DNA of 64,000 nucleotides, from contig NZ_JADEXS020000001.1 in assembly GCF_015207005.2 (NCBI RefSeq), positions 3,348,001-3,412,000 on the forward strand, in the 5' to 3' direction. The notes under the pieces were generated by a model, which worked only from the letters and a program-made list of their open reading frames with translations, searched no databases and had not been told where the DNA came from. The stretch's first letter is position 1; every line of letters starts with the position of its first letter. The position numbers and the translations under genes are program-made. Shown here in pieces: positions 1 to 9,063 of this stretch. This stretch comes from Desmonostoc muscorum LEGE 12446 (lineage in GTDB: Bacteria > Cyanobacteriota > Cyanobacteriia > Cyanobacteriales > Nostocaceae).

Positions 1-455
1 AACGCCATGTAGAATTAAGAGGCGATGAAAGTACTTTAGAAATTTTACCGGATATCAAAGCTGCAACAAAAATTGACTGGGAAACAGAATACAGCGATTT
101 TATTTTGTCTATTAAGATTGTAGACTCTATTGAAGATGCGATCGCTCATATTAACGAATATGGTTCTCGTCATACCGATGCCATTATCTCTGAAGATTCT
201 GCGGCTGTGGAAACTTTCTTTGGTCTGGTAAATTCAGCCAATATATTCCACAATTGTTCCACCAGATTTGCTGATGGTTTCCGCTATGGTTTCGGTGCAG
301 AAGTCGGAATTAGTACTCAACAAATGCCTCCCCGTGGCCCTGTTGGCTTAGAAGGATTGGTGACATACAAATATCAAATGACTGGCGATGGTCATATTGT
401 CGCTACCTACACCGGGGCAAATGCAAAACCCTTTACTCATCGTGATTTAGTATAG
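1..455 (+). CDS. proA: Gamma-glutamyl phosphate reductase, C-terminal part (5' end outside window)
   Basis: The frame is open from base 3 to a TAG at 453-455, so the gene enters from the left edge and only about 150 C-terminal residues are seen. They carry the ProA signature: the [20 protein letters not shown] stretch, then RGPVGLEGL and a tail with the [10 protein letters not shown] pattern. The enzyme reduces gamma-glutamyl phosphate to glutamate semialdehyde with NADPH in cytosolic proline synthesis. An internal TTG near 105 is not the start, because homologous-looking sequence continues upstream. The next gene is about 680 bases away, so no operon with it is suggested. Confidence 0.93.
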   Translation, partial: RHVELRGDESTLEILPDIKAATKIDWETEYSDFILSIKIVDSIEDAIAHINEYGSRHTDAIISEDSAAVETFFGLVNSANIFHNCSTRFADGFRYGFGAEVGISTQQMPPRGPVGLEGLVTYKYQMTGDGHIVATYTGANAKPFTHRDLV

Positions 456-1139
456 ATTTGAACAATATTTAACTTAACTAATTGGGAAGCATTGGAATCT
501 TTCAACGCTGAACAATTTGCCTGCAATTATTTTTGATGCATTTTTTTTGCATTGCCAAGATAAATTGATATAAATCTTTGTACTGTACAAACAAATGGCT
601 ACTACGTGAAATAAATAGTAAATTTTTTTTAAGTTAACTTCCTAAAATGTAATTAATCGTGGTCGTATTTTTACAGGTAAGATATTAAGTTGCCATTTCA
701 ACAGCATAATATTTGCCTTGTGGTAGTGTTCCTACAGCCTGAGAAGCCAGTTGTAGCCTAAACTGCAACTTCAGTATTAGAGGATGTTTGAAAAATCATG
801 ATTGATGTATCAAATATTTTTTCCCCACCCTAACCCTCCCCTTATAAAGGCTATCGTGTATACACAAGTCTGAAGTAGTTGATGAATCGAGATTTTACCC
901 CACCCTAACCCTCCCCTTGTCAAGGGGAGGGAACTTGATTTTCCGGTTTCCCCCCTTGATAAGGGGGGATTAAGGGGGGTAAAAGGTAAAAATTCAGCAC
1001 CCAAGAGTCAAAAGTCAGAATTTATCAGGAGTCTAGTATGATTAGTATGTTCATTCATCAAATGTTCTCCTGAATCGGAAAATTCTGACACTAAAAATCT
1101 TTTGTATAAGTGATATTGTGAGCATTTAATTAATCACGA
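456..1139. repeat. Gene-free stretch with dispersed cyanobacterial repeats
   Basis: No gene is supported in this 684-base spacer. The block at about 820-981 has two copies of a CCCCACCCTAACCCTCCCCTT unit (about 823 and 899). The second is followed by the inverted halves CAAGGGGAGGG and GGGGGGATTAAGGGGGGT. Related copies occur at about 9597-9680 and, in fragment form, at about 40612-40638, so this is a dispersed repeat family able to fold into strong hairpins. An apparent 64-residue minus-strand frame inside the block is just translated repeat. Confidence 0.7.
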
Positions 1140-2039
1140 GTGATGACTACCAAGCAGATTTTATATCCCAACACTAAGTTATGGATGGCAGCGATTAAAC
1201 CGCCGATGTACAGCGTTGCCATCATACCCATTTGGGTAGGAACAACAGTAGCATTTGCCGAAACTAAAATATTCAATGGGGCAATATTTTCTACTTTTGT
1301 AGCTGCGGCAATTTTAATTCTAGCCTGGGAAAATATCACTAATGATGTTTTTGATTCCGAAACAGGTATCGATCAAAACAAGCACCATTCTCTGGTGAAT
1401 TTAACCGGGAATAAGCGATTAATATTTTGGTTAGGAAATTTGTGTTTAGGTTTAGGGTTGCTGGGCATAATAGCGATCGCTTTTTGGCAACAAGACCTAA
1501 CCGTTATCGGTATAATTCTGCTGTGCTGCGGTTTGGGCTATATGTACCAAGGGCCCCCCTTCCGCTTAGGATATCAGGGTTTAGGCGAAATTCTTTGCTT
1601 TTTTGCTTTTGGCCCCTTAGCCGTGGAGGCAGCATATTACAGCCAAACTCAAACTTGGTCAATGACGAGTTTAGCAGCTTCCGCGATCGTCGGCATTGCC
1701 ACGACTTTGATTTTATTTTGCTCACACTTTCACCAAGTTAAGGATGACATAGCCGCAGGCAAGCGATCGCCCATCGTTCGTCTCGGAACCGAAAAAGCTG
1801 CCCAACTCCTAGTTTGGTTCACAGGCAGCATTTATCCTCTCACCTTGCTGTTTGTGCTGTCAGGAATTTTTCCAGCTTGGACACTGCTAAGTTGGTTGAG
1901 TTTACCCTTTGCCGTCAAATTATGCCGCCACGTCCAAGAAAATCATCATCTACCAGACAAAGTTAGTAACTGCAAATTCATCGCCGTCGCCGTGCATTTT
2001 TGGAGTTGCTTGCTATTGGGATTGGGATTTATGCTTTAG
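1140..2039 (+). CDS. menA: 2-carboxy-1,4-naphthoquinone phytyltransferase (MenA, UbiA family)
   Basis: This 299-residue, very hydrophobic UbiA-type prenyltransferase has the Asp-rich prenyl-diphosphate motif N(D)VFDSETGIDQNK near residues 68-81 and a second Asp-containing loop (HFHQVKDDIAAGKRS) near residues 197-211. These bind the Mg2+-diphosphate of the phytyl donor. About eight membrane segments are visible. In cyanobacteria MenA attaches phytyl to dihydroxynaphthoate in phylloquinone synthesis, which fits the menC, menE and thioesterase genes that follow. A GTG at 1140 is directly followed by an ATG at 1143; either could start it. menC begins 117 bases downstream. Confidence 0.92.
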   Translation: MMTTKQILYPNTKLWMAAIKPPMYSVAIIPIWVGTTVAFAETKIFNGAIFSTFVAAAILILAWENITNDVFDSETGIDQNKHHSLVNLTGNKRLIFWLGNLCLGLGLLGIIAIAFWQQDLTVIGIILLCCGLGYMYQGPPFRLGYQGLGEILCFFAFGPLAVEAAYYSQTQTWSMTSLAASAIVGIATTLILFCSHFHQVKDDIAAGKRSPIVRLGTEKAAQLLVWFTGSIYPLTLLFVLSGIFPAWTLLSWLSLPFAVKLCRHVQENHHLPDKVSNCKFIAVAVHFWSCLLLGLGFML

Positions 2040-2069
2040 CAACGCATTGAAGGTGTAGTATATTTTTTG

Positions 2070-2132
2070 GCAGTCATTTGTCCTTGGTCATTAGTGAATA
2101 ACAAAGGACAAATGACTAATGACAAAGGATAA
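2070..2132. repeat. Imperfect inverted repeat between menA and menC
   Basis: The arms CATTTGTCCTTGGTCATTAG (about 2078-2097) and an inexact complement containing ACTAATGACAAAGGATAAAT (about 2113-2132) can form a stem, with an extra AAAGGACAAATGACTAATGA copy in the loop. This is a common cyanobacterial dispersed hairpin. It might act as a processing site or terminator between menA and menC, but no T-tract follows. Confidence 0.4.
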
Positions 2133-2156
2133 ATCGCAAAGCTTTATTTTGGCGTA

Positions 2157-3267
2157 GTGACATACAGATTTGAATTTCGTCCTTATCGGCGAAGATTTGT
2201 GCGATCGTTGACTACTAATCACGGAAATTGGGATATTCGTGAAGGTATTATCCTGCGTCTCATCGATGAATCAGGTAAAGTCAGCTGGGGAGAAATCGCC
2301 CCCATCAGTTGGTTTGGTTCCGAAACCCTAGAACAAGCTTTAGATTTTTGTCACCAACTCCCAGCAGAAATCACAGACGAAACCATTTTCTCCATCCCAG
2401 ATGAGTTACCGGCTTGTCAATTTGGCTTTGAGTCGGCGTGGGAGGGAATGGGGAGTGGGGAGTGGGGAGTGGGGAGTGGGGGGATGAGGGAGATAGGGGA
2501 GATGGGGGGATGGGGGCGATGAGGGAGATGAGGGAGATGAGGGAGATGGGGGAGATGGGGGAGATAGGGGAGATAAGTTTATAACTTCTAACTCCTCACT
2601 CCTAATTCCTAACTCTTCCCTTCCCTACAGTGTCTTACTACCAGCTGGGGAAGCGGCTTTAAGTCAATGGGAAAGTTTATGGCAGCAAGGATATCGCACG
2701 TTTAAATGGAAAATTGGTGTGAATGCGATCGCTGATGAACTCAAAATTTTTGAGTCATTGACACAGACTTTACCACCTTCTAGCAAACTGCGATTAGATG
2801 CTAACGGTGGACTCAACTATGAAGAAGCTAACTTATGGCTGTGGACTTGCGACAATCTCAAAGCGAATAAAAAACTACCTCTAGAAATTGAATTTATCGA
2901 ACAACCATTACCCGTTGAACAATTTCAGGGAATGTTGGAATTGAGTATGTGTTATGCAACTGCGATCGCTTTAGATGAATCTGTGGCCACACTAGGGCAA
3001 CTCATTGCTTGTTATGAGCAAGGTTGGCGAGGAATTTTTGTGATTAAACCTGGGATAATTGGATCGCCATCTCGTCTGAGAAACTTTTGCCAACAACATG
3101 AAATTGATGCTGTTTTTTCATCAGTCTTTGAAACTGCGATCGCCAGACTTGCAGCACTCCAACTAGCAGCAGAATTATCCCGAAATAACAGGGCAGTTGG
3201 TTTTGGCATCGACCACTTTTTTGCACAAGAAGATACATGGCTTCAAAGTCTATGGAAAAACCTTTAG
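2157..3267 (+). pseudogene. menC: o-succinylbenzoate synthase (MenC), interrupted by an in-gene repeat insertion
   Basis: Two pieces of one enolase-superfamily protein are present. The N-terminal piece (GTG at 2157, stop at 2520-2522) contains the MenC-like start TYRFEFRPYRRRF and GKVSWGEIAPI. The C-terminal piece resumes in another frame near 2626 and runs to 3267, with the FKWKIGV lysine motif, the metal ligands in LRLDANGG, IEFIEQPLP and ALDESV, and the lysine region GIFVIKPGIIG. The enzyme dehydrates SHCHC to o-succinylbenzoate. About 180 bases of GGGGAGT and GGGAGATGA repeats separate the halves. The frame of the second half is open back to 2497, so the two frames overlap at 2497-2519 and one +1 slip or a change in repeat number would restore a full protein. 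It overlaps menE by 31 bases. Confidence 0.85.
2446..2625. repeat. Heptamer/nonamer tandem-repeat insertion inside menC
   Basis: Four GGGGAGT heptamers (2450-2477) are followed by GGGAGATGA-type nonamers up to about 2575, then a pyrimidine-rich segment with ACTCCTCACTCCTAATTCCT. The G-rich left side and C/T-rich right side give the same architecture as the insertions at 3543-3679, 31701-32067 and 52993-53133. Heptamers change reading frame with each unit gained or lost. Boundaries are inferred from where enolase-family sequence stops and resumes. Confidence 0.8.
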
Positions 3268-4702
3268 ACTGTCTTAATAACCTAGCTGAAAATGATTGGT
3301 TGATTGGTTACGACAGCCGTCATTTTAATCAATTATCTCAAGAATTATATTTACAACTAATAAATTTATCAACGTCTGAAACGCCACCAAAAATCATCTT
3401 AGCTGAACGCGAACCAGTAAAGTTTTTAGCAAGTTTTATTGCAGCTTGTGCAGCTAATTGCCCAATTTTCCTTTGTAACCCCGACTGGGGAACCCAAGAA
3501 TGGCAACAAGTCCTTGATTTAGTGCAGCCAGATATTATTTTGGGAATGGGGAATAGGGAATGGGGAATAGGGAGTAGGGATTGGAAACAAAATACCACCC
3601 TTTCTCCCTCATCCCCCACATCCCCCCATCCCCCTCATCCCCCCACTCCCCACTCCCCACTCCCCACTCCCCACTAATCATGATTCCCACAGGTGGTTCA
3701 TCAGGACAAATTAAATTTGCCATCCATACTTGGGAAACTCTCATCGCATCAGTAGAAGGATTTACAAAATACTTTCAGCTAAACCAAGTCAATTCATTTT
3801 GCGTATTGCCGCTATATCACGTCAGCGGTTTAATGCAATTTATGCGTTCTTTCACCACCGCTGGTAAACTAGTTATTCAACCATTTAAAGCCCTAGAATC
3901 TGGTCAAATATTGAATATTAAACAATCAGAATTTTTCATATCTTTAGTACCAACTCAATTACAAAGACTACTACAAAATCCCGAATTAACTCAATGGGTA
4001 ACCCAATTTAGCACCGTTCTTTTAGGAGGTGCGCCAGCATGGAAGGAACTATTAGAAAAAGCAAGATTTCATCGCATTCGATTAGCACCAACCTATGGCA
4101 TGACAGAAACCGCTTCTCAAATTGCTACCCTTAAACCAGATGATTTTTTAAATGGTAAAATTAGCAGTGGTCAGATTCTCCCCCATGCCCAGGTAACTAT
4201 TTGCAACCAACAAGGCGAAAATTTAAATTCCAATCAAATAGGAAATATCAGCATTCATGCTCAATCTCTAGCCCTTGGTTACTATCCTATAATCCAAGAA
4301 AATCAGGGTAATTTCCGAGTAGATGATTTAGGTTTTTTAGACGATCAAGGCCACTTAAATATTGTCGGACGTAACAGCGAAAAAATCATTACAGGCGGCG
4401 AAAATATTTACCCAGCAGAAATCGAATCAGCCATAAGAGCAACTCAACTCGTTACTGATATTTGTGTCATAGGCATCCCAGATAAACACTGGGGACAAGC
4501 CTTAATAGCGATTTACATTCCCCAAAAATCAAATATCTCTGCCTTAAAAATCCAAACCCTACTTAAAGACAAACTCAGCAAATTTAAAATCCCCAAATAT
4601 TGGATTCCCCAGCAAAACTTACCCCGTAACTCCCAAGGAAAAATTAACCGCCAACAGCTAGAAAAAATAGCGATGGAATACCTACAAAATCCCCTTAAAT
4701 AA
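3237..4702 (+). pseudogene. menE: o-succinylbenzoate--CoA ligase (MenE), frame broken by a repeat insertion
   Basis: An acyl-CoA synthetase (ANL superfamily) in two frames. The first part runs from ATG 3237 to a stop at 3675-3677 and ends its family-like sequence at QPDIILG (about 3543). The second, shifted by -1, resumes at 3680 with the P-loop IPTGGSSGQIKFAIHTWE. It then has the APTYGMTETASQ motif, the SEKIITGGENIYPAEIE hinge and LPRNSQGKINR with the catalytic lysine, ending at 4702. The enzyme makes OSB-CoA in phylloquinone synthesis. Both frames stay open over 3581-3677, so a -1 slip anywhere there would give a full-length protein with an extra Pro/Ser/His-rich loop. Without that the adenylation domain is split. 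It overlaps menC by 31 bases and ends 8 bases inside the convergent thioesterase frame. Confidence 0.88.
3543..3679. repeat. Inverted G-rich/C-rich heptamer insertion inside menE
   Basis: The left side has GGGAATG/GGGAATA heptamers (about 3541-3577). The right side has C-rich units ending in five CCCCACT heptamers (3641-3675). A non-repetitive linker (TTGGAAACAAAATACCACC) separates them. The two sides are complementary enough to form a long hairpin in DNA or mRNA. Its length displaces the downstream MenE frame by -1. Confidence 0.82.
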
Positions 4703-5141
4703 CCTCTCTCGACCTTCTTCTCTCCGCACCCTCAGCGTCTCTGCGGTTCGTTTCCAACCACTGAATTATTTCATCAGATAATTCCTGCTTAATTCTACTA
4801 CTCACATCAATACAAACATGCCGAGTAATAGCCTTAGCAACTAACACCTCACCCACATTAATTTCATAAGTAATTTCAAACTTATCAACACCTAATTTTT
4901 GGGGAATTAACCTAATCAATAACTTGTCCCCGACAAACATAGGACGGAAAAAATCCACACTAGCGTGAACAATGGGCAAGGCCACAGATGGATTAATAAA
5001 AAAATCTTTGAGATTAATACTCGATGCTTCTAGAGATTCCTCATAAGCTTCATGACAAATACTCAAGACATTAGCAAAATAAACTACCCCAGCAGCATCA
5101 GTATCTTGAAAGCGAACCGTGCGGTGATAAGTAAAAGACAT
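4695..5141 (-). CDS. 4HBT-family thioesterase, probable 1,4-dihydroxy-2-naphthoyl-CoA hydrolase
   Basis: A hot-dog thioesterase of about 148 residues. The N-terminal [17 protein letters not shown] holds the catalytic Asp motif of the 4-hydroxybenzoyl-CoA thioesterase class, followed by the usual [13 protein letters not shown] core. With menA, menC and menE alongside, the expected substrate is DHNA-CoA in phylloquinone synthesis; that assignment rests on context plus family. I prefer the ATG giving [11 protein letters not shown] (5141) to the one 21 bases upstream. The last 15 or so residues ([16 protein letters not shown]) are translated from the dispersed CTCTGCG-type repeat at 4703-4751, so the natural C-terminus has been replaced or extended by repeat sequence. 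Confidence 0.83.
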   Translation of the reverse strand: MSFTYHRTVRFQDTDAAGVVYFANVLSICHEAYEESLEASSINLKDFFINPSVALPIVHASVDFFRPMFVGDKLLIRLIPQKLGVDKFEITYEINVGEVLVAKAITRHVCIDVSSRIKQELSDEIIQWLETNRRDAEGAERRRSREVI

Positions 5142-5210
5142 TTTTGATAATTTGATATTCAAAAATACTAACCAATAAACTTGCTTTGCAAATTAATTTG
5201 GCGATCGCTT

Positions 5211-5672
5211 CTATATTAACGGCAACTGGGGAACCTGAAAATCATTAAACGAGCAAATATTGTAAGGCGAAGTACTTAAAGCTTTCACCAGCTTACCGTC
5301 GAGAGTTAGCAAAGTAGCACCTACCTGCTGTGAAAGCGCAACATAAGAACCATCGTAGGCGGAAGTTCCATAAGCCAAGGCGATACTGACTGCATCCACC
5401 ATTAAATCAGCCGTGGAGACGACGCGCAAAGGGAAACTTTTGAGAGTTGCCAAATCTGCTGGCATATCAGCAACAGCATAAAGTCTGGCGCGGACATACT
5501 TCCAAATGATGTTGCCACACTCAATGTAAAACAGGTCAGGTACAAAGATTTCTGTCCGGGGATTACCAAGATGAGCAAACAGTTGATTAACTTTCGGGGT
5601 TAGTGGATCGTCAGGTATAAATTGCTTAATAGCCACACTGGCATCTACAATGCACCTAAGAGGAATAGTCAT
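5211..5672 (-). CDS. PIN-domain toxin (VapC-like ribonuclease)
   Basis: A 153-residue PIN protein. The acidic Mg2+-binding residues can be placed at Asp10 (CIVDASVA), Glu51 (FYIECGN), Asp107 (SAYDGSYVA) and Asp126 (LLTLDGK). PIN toxins of this kind cleave specific RNAs when released from the cognate antitoxin. Its ATG (5670-5672) overlaps the stop of the upstream antitoxin gene by 4 bases, a typical coupled TA arrangement. Target RNA cannot be told from sequence. Confidence 0.87.
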   Translation of the reverse strand: MTIPLRCIVDASVAIKQFIPDDPLTPKVNQLFAHLGNPRTEIFVPDLFYIECGNIIWKYVRARLYAVADMPADLATLKSFPLRVVSTADLMVDAVSIALAYGTSAYDGSYVALSQQVGATLLTLDGKLVKALSTSPYNICSFNDFQVPQLPLI

Positions 5673-5935
5673 CTGTCTCGGTCTTCTCGGATTAATGCAG
5701 TACTATCAGGCCATTCCACATCAGTCCGGCGACTCTCACGACGAAGACTAATTTCCTCTAGAAGTTTTGGGACATTTTTTCGCCTTTCGTCTTCTGTAGG
5801 CTGCGTTTTTGCCTGCAAAGCACTCTGCAAGATTGTAATAACTTGAGCATCAATTGAATTATTTTCCGCTTTAGCTAACTCTTGCAGCTGTGCATATAAC
5901 TCATCAGGTATGTTTAGCGTATGAAGGGTAGCCAT
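5669..5935 (-). CDS. Ribbon-helix-helix antitoxin of the PIN toxin (FitA/VapB-like)
   Basis: A protein of 88 residues from the ATG at 5935 (an upstream ATG at 5950 would add five residues). The N-terminus MATLHTLNIPDELYAQLQEL followed by NNSIDAQVITILQSAL is a classic RHH_1 DNA-binding fold. The C-terminal half (about 45-88) is charged and would wrap the toxin. It precedes and overlaps the PIN gene by 4 bases and should autoregulate the pair. Its start codon lies directly against the possible TTG start of the divergent histidine kinase, so the two share a very short promoter region. Confidence 0.82.
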   Translation of the reverse strand: MATLHTLNIPDELYAQLQELAKAENNSIDAQVITILQSALQAKTQPTEDERRKNVPKLLEEISLRRESRRTDVEWPDSTALIREDRDR

Positions 5936-8900
5936 TGATTGACCTCCCAAAAGAGTTTACTGCTAATGGTAGCATGATAGTGCTAGGAGACTCTGAACCA
6001 GTGAATACGCCACTGCAAATTATCGGAGAAAATTTGAATGGCGATCGCCTTGACGTTAAACAAAATGACGAGGAATTGGCGGTGAGTGCTTGGTGCATCA
6101 ATACGGACAACACCGAATTACAAGAAGCACGAGTCGCACAACTCGAAGCCCAAAATCGTCTGTTAGAAAACCGCGATCGCATTTTAGAAGCCACCACAAC
6201 AGCGGTCAATGCTTTACTGACCATAGAAAACTTCGATCGTGCGGTGAATACTGCCTTAAAAGTCATTGGGGAAAGTTTGGATTGCGATCGCGTTTCAGTC
6301 ATCGAGAATTTTGCTCATCCATCTCAACCCTTACACTGCTGGAAGATGTTATACGAATGGGATTCACCTGATACAGTGTCCCAAATCTCTCACCCTGATG
6401 AAGCCCAAGGAAGCTATGAAGAGGGAGGGATTGCCGAATGGTATGAGCGCATTAAGCAAGGACAAAACCTTAGCTATCTTCTAGAGGAAATGCCTGAACC
6501 GTTTCGCAGTGGGCAAGCTGCACTCGGTGTCAAGGTATTGCATGTTGTCCCGATTTTTGTCGAAGGTCAGTGCTGGGGAGTATTTGGTTTTGATGACTGT
6601 CGTGAGGCCAAGCGCCGGGGATCGGCGGAACTAGCCTTACTCAAAACTGTAGCCGCTTGTATTGGCAGTGCAATTGCGCGTCAACGCATCCAGCAAGCCG
6701 AACAAAAACGCACCGTAGAACTGGCAAAAGTTAATCAAGAATTGCAACAACGCGATCGCTTACTTTCTGTAGTTGCCCAAATTACTAAAAACCTACTGGA
6801 AACTGAGGATATTGATGTAGCAATTCCAACTGCTCTGCAAGCGATCGGACAAGTCGCAAATATCAGTCGCGTCCAACTCATCCTCGAACGTCAAAACCCA
6901 GCCACACAAAAATTACAACACTGGGTTACCTATGAATGGGTAGCTGAGGGAATTACACCCCAGATCAATCATCCCACTATGGCAGCGATCGATAATGATG
7001 ATGCCGAGGTGATGGTAATAGAACTACATGCAGGTCGTTCTATTTGGCGTATAGTTGACCATTTACCTGATACCATCAGAGTGCAGTTTGAATCTATTGG
7101 TGTAAAATCCTCTGGGGGAGTTCCATTATTCATTGAAGGGCGTTACATCGGCTGTGTTGCCTTCGATGATTGTCTTACCCCTCGTCACTGGAGTCAGCAA
7201 GAAATTGATGTACTCACCGCTGCTGCTGAGGGCATTGGAGCAGCTTTACACCGCAAACAGTTAGTTGAGCGCTTGATTACAGAACGCGCCAGATTTGCTG
7301 AAGAACGAGTTGCAGAACTGTCTAAAGCCAACACAGCACTTAAAAATAGTCTCGATCGCCTCGCCGCCGACTCCGAACTCGATACCTTTCTCGGTCATGT
7401 GATCTTAGAAATTAAACATCAACTAAGTGCCCAACGCGCACATCTATTCCTCTACGATCCTCCCTCCCATACACTGCGCTTGCATTTGGGTTCTGAGACA
7501 GATGAAGTACTGCCCAAAAATCAACTACAAGACATCGAACCTTTCCTAGATCCCATTCCCGCAGATATTACCGGCGCTTGGAAAATCATGGTGCAAACAA
7601 AACAACCGCTGGAATTTGCAATTTGGGAAAACGCTCATCCAGAACACTGGCCTGTAGCCTTGGAGTGGCATCGCACACGAGGACATCAGACAGCTATGTG
7701 TATTCCCCTGATTTTGGGTGACATAGCCTTGGGTTTCTTGGGGTTGGCATTCCAGCAAAAAGCTACCTTGAAACCAGAAGATTTTGAATTAGCCCAAGCC
7801 CTGGCACATCAGGGAACACTGGCGATTCAACTGACTAGATTGGCAGAAGAGGCAAAACAAGCCGCTATCCTCAAAGAACAAAAAAAAGCCGCAAAAGAGC
7901 AGATTGCCGAACTAGTAAGAGCCAACGAATCACTCCGAGGCTGTGTCAATCGCCTGGCAGATGAACCAGACTTAGAAACATTTTGGGAACATATTCTGCT
8001 AGAAGCCTCCGCCCAAGCCAAATCCTATGCAGCCGCACTGTTCCTCTACAACGAAACCTCCGATACAAAAATCATGAAACGATATGTCCGAGAGGGACGA
8101 GTGCTTCCCATTAAGACATCCGCTGAACTAGAACAATTTAGAGTGCCTGTTACAGGTAATCTTCTTTCTTTTTGGAAAGAAGCGCTTTTGAGAGGCGAGG
8201 CGATTTTCTTTAATTTGGATGACTGGAATCAACAGGTTGACTCTGGAATTAAGTGGCATCGTAGTCAAGGACATCGTTCTATCGTCCGCGTACCGTTGAT
8301 TCTGGGTTCTCGCCCCCTGGGTTTTATTGGTTTGTGTTTTCGGGAACCAAGGACTAGCTTACCCGAAAATATTGAACTGATTATGGCGTTGGCACAACAA
8401 GCAACATTAGCGATTCATTTGACCCATTTAGGCGAACAGAGCCGCCAAGCTGCGATTTTGGAAGAACGCAACCGCATGGCACGAGAAATCCATGATACCC
8501 TGGCTCAAGCCTTCACAGGCGTAATTGTCCAGTTGGGTGCTGCCTCCAGGATAGTTCCTAGCGAATTGGCAGAGGTGCTTGCACACATCACTCAAGCGCG
8601 GGATCTGGCTCGTGAAGGACTTGCCGAAGCACGGCATTCGGTGAATGCTCTGCGTCCCCAAATTTTAGAAACTAGCAATTTACCTAAAGCTTTTAACCGT
8701 TTCGTTGCCCAGATGTCTGCTTCTATTGATACCCAGATAATTTGTAATATTATCGGCGAGATATATCCCCTATCGGTAGATATCGAGAATAACTTACTAC
8801 GCATTGGGCAAGAAGCATTGACAAACGCTATTAAATATGCGTTTGCAAGTGAAATCAAGATTGAACTGGTTTACGAACCGACGCAATTTATCTTGCGAGT

Positions 8901-9063
8901 CAAAGATAATGGACAGGGATTTGACACAGATAGTTTGTCTACTGTTAAAGGTTTTGGATTGATGGGTATCAAAGAACGTAGCGATCGCACCGGCGCACAC
9001 TTGACAATCCAAAGTATTCCAGGGGAGGGAACGGAAATTACAGTATTAATTAACCGAGGTTAA
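5935..9063 (+). CDS. Multi-GAF sensor histidine kinase (NarL/HisKA_3 family)
   Basis: A protein of about 1042 residues with no membrane segments. Four GAF-like domains lie at roughly 75-240, 275-435, 470-630 and 673-830, separated by helical linkers of the LEEAKQAA type. Then come a HisKA_3 dimerisation domain with phosphoacceptor His853 in MAREIHDTLAQAF, and an HATPase_c domain with N-box QEALTNAIKYA, G1 VKDNGQGFD and G2 GFGLMGIKER. Such kinases usually phosphorylate a NarL/FixJ regulator; the best candidate here is at 15243, 6 kb downstream. The frame begins at TTG 5935; ATG 5974 is a plausible alternative start. No bilin-type Cys was identified with confidence, so the sensed signal is unknown. 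Confidence 0.93.
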   Translation: MIDLPKEFTANGSMIVLGDSEPVNTPLQIIGENLNGDRLDVKQNDEELAVSAWCINTDNTELQEARVAQLEAQNRLLENRDRILEATTTAVNALLTIENFDRAVNTALKVIGESLDCDRVSVIENFAHPSQPLHCWKMLYEWDSPDTVSQISHPDEAQGSYEEGGIAEWYERIKQGQNLSYLLEEMPEPFRSGQAALGVKVLHVVPIFVEGQCWGVFGFDDCREAKRRGSAELALLKTVAACIGSAIARQRIQQAEQKRTVELAKVNQELQQRDRLLSVVAQITKNLLETEDIDVAIPTALQAIGQVANISRVQLILERQNPATQKLQHWVTYEWVAEGITPQINHPTMAAIDNDDAEVMVIELHAGRSIWRIVDHLPDTIRVQFESIGVKSSGGVPLFIEGRYIGCVAFDDCLTPRHWSQQEIDVLTAAAEGIGAALHRKQLVERLITERARFAEERVAELSKANTALKNSLDRLAADSELDTFLGHVILEIKHQLSAQRAHLFLYDPPSHTLRLHLGSETDEVLPKNQLQDIEPFLDPIPADITGAWKIMVQTKQPLEFAIWENAHPEHWPVALEWHRTRGHQTAMCIPLILGDIALGFLGLAFQQKATLKPEDFELAQALAHQGTLAIQLTRLAEEAKQAAILKEQKKAAKEQIAELVRANESLRGCVNRLADEPDLETFWEHILLEASAQAKSYAAALFLYNETSDTKIMKRYVREGRVLPIKTSAELEQFRVPVTGNLLSFWKEALLRGEAIFFNLDDWNQQVDSGIKWHRSQGHRSIVRVPLILGSRPLGFIGLCFREPRTSLPENIELIMALAQQATLAIHLTHLGEQSRQAAILEERNRMAREIHDTLAQAFTGVIVQLGAASRIVPSELAEVLAHITQARDLAREGLAEARHSVNALRPQILETSNLPKAFNRFVAQMSASIDTQIICNIIGEIYPLSVDIENNLLRIGQEALTNAIKYAFASEIKIELVYEPTQFILRVKDNGQGFDTDSLSTVKGFGLMGIKERSDRTGAHLTIQSIPGEGTEITVLINRG

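Noticed and set aside
810..1004. 64-residue minus-strand frame
   Set aside because: It is the translation of the CCCCACCCTAACCC dispersed repeat, with similar copies elsewhere.
2157..4702. Group II intron or intein as the cause of the menC/menE interruptions
   Set aside because: Inserts are under 200 bases, low-complexity, without intron domains V/VI or splicing motifs.
7546..8858. Several minus-strand frames within the histidine kinase gene
   Set aside because: Shadows of the kinase coding strand with no family resemblance.
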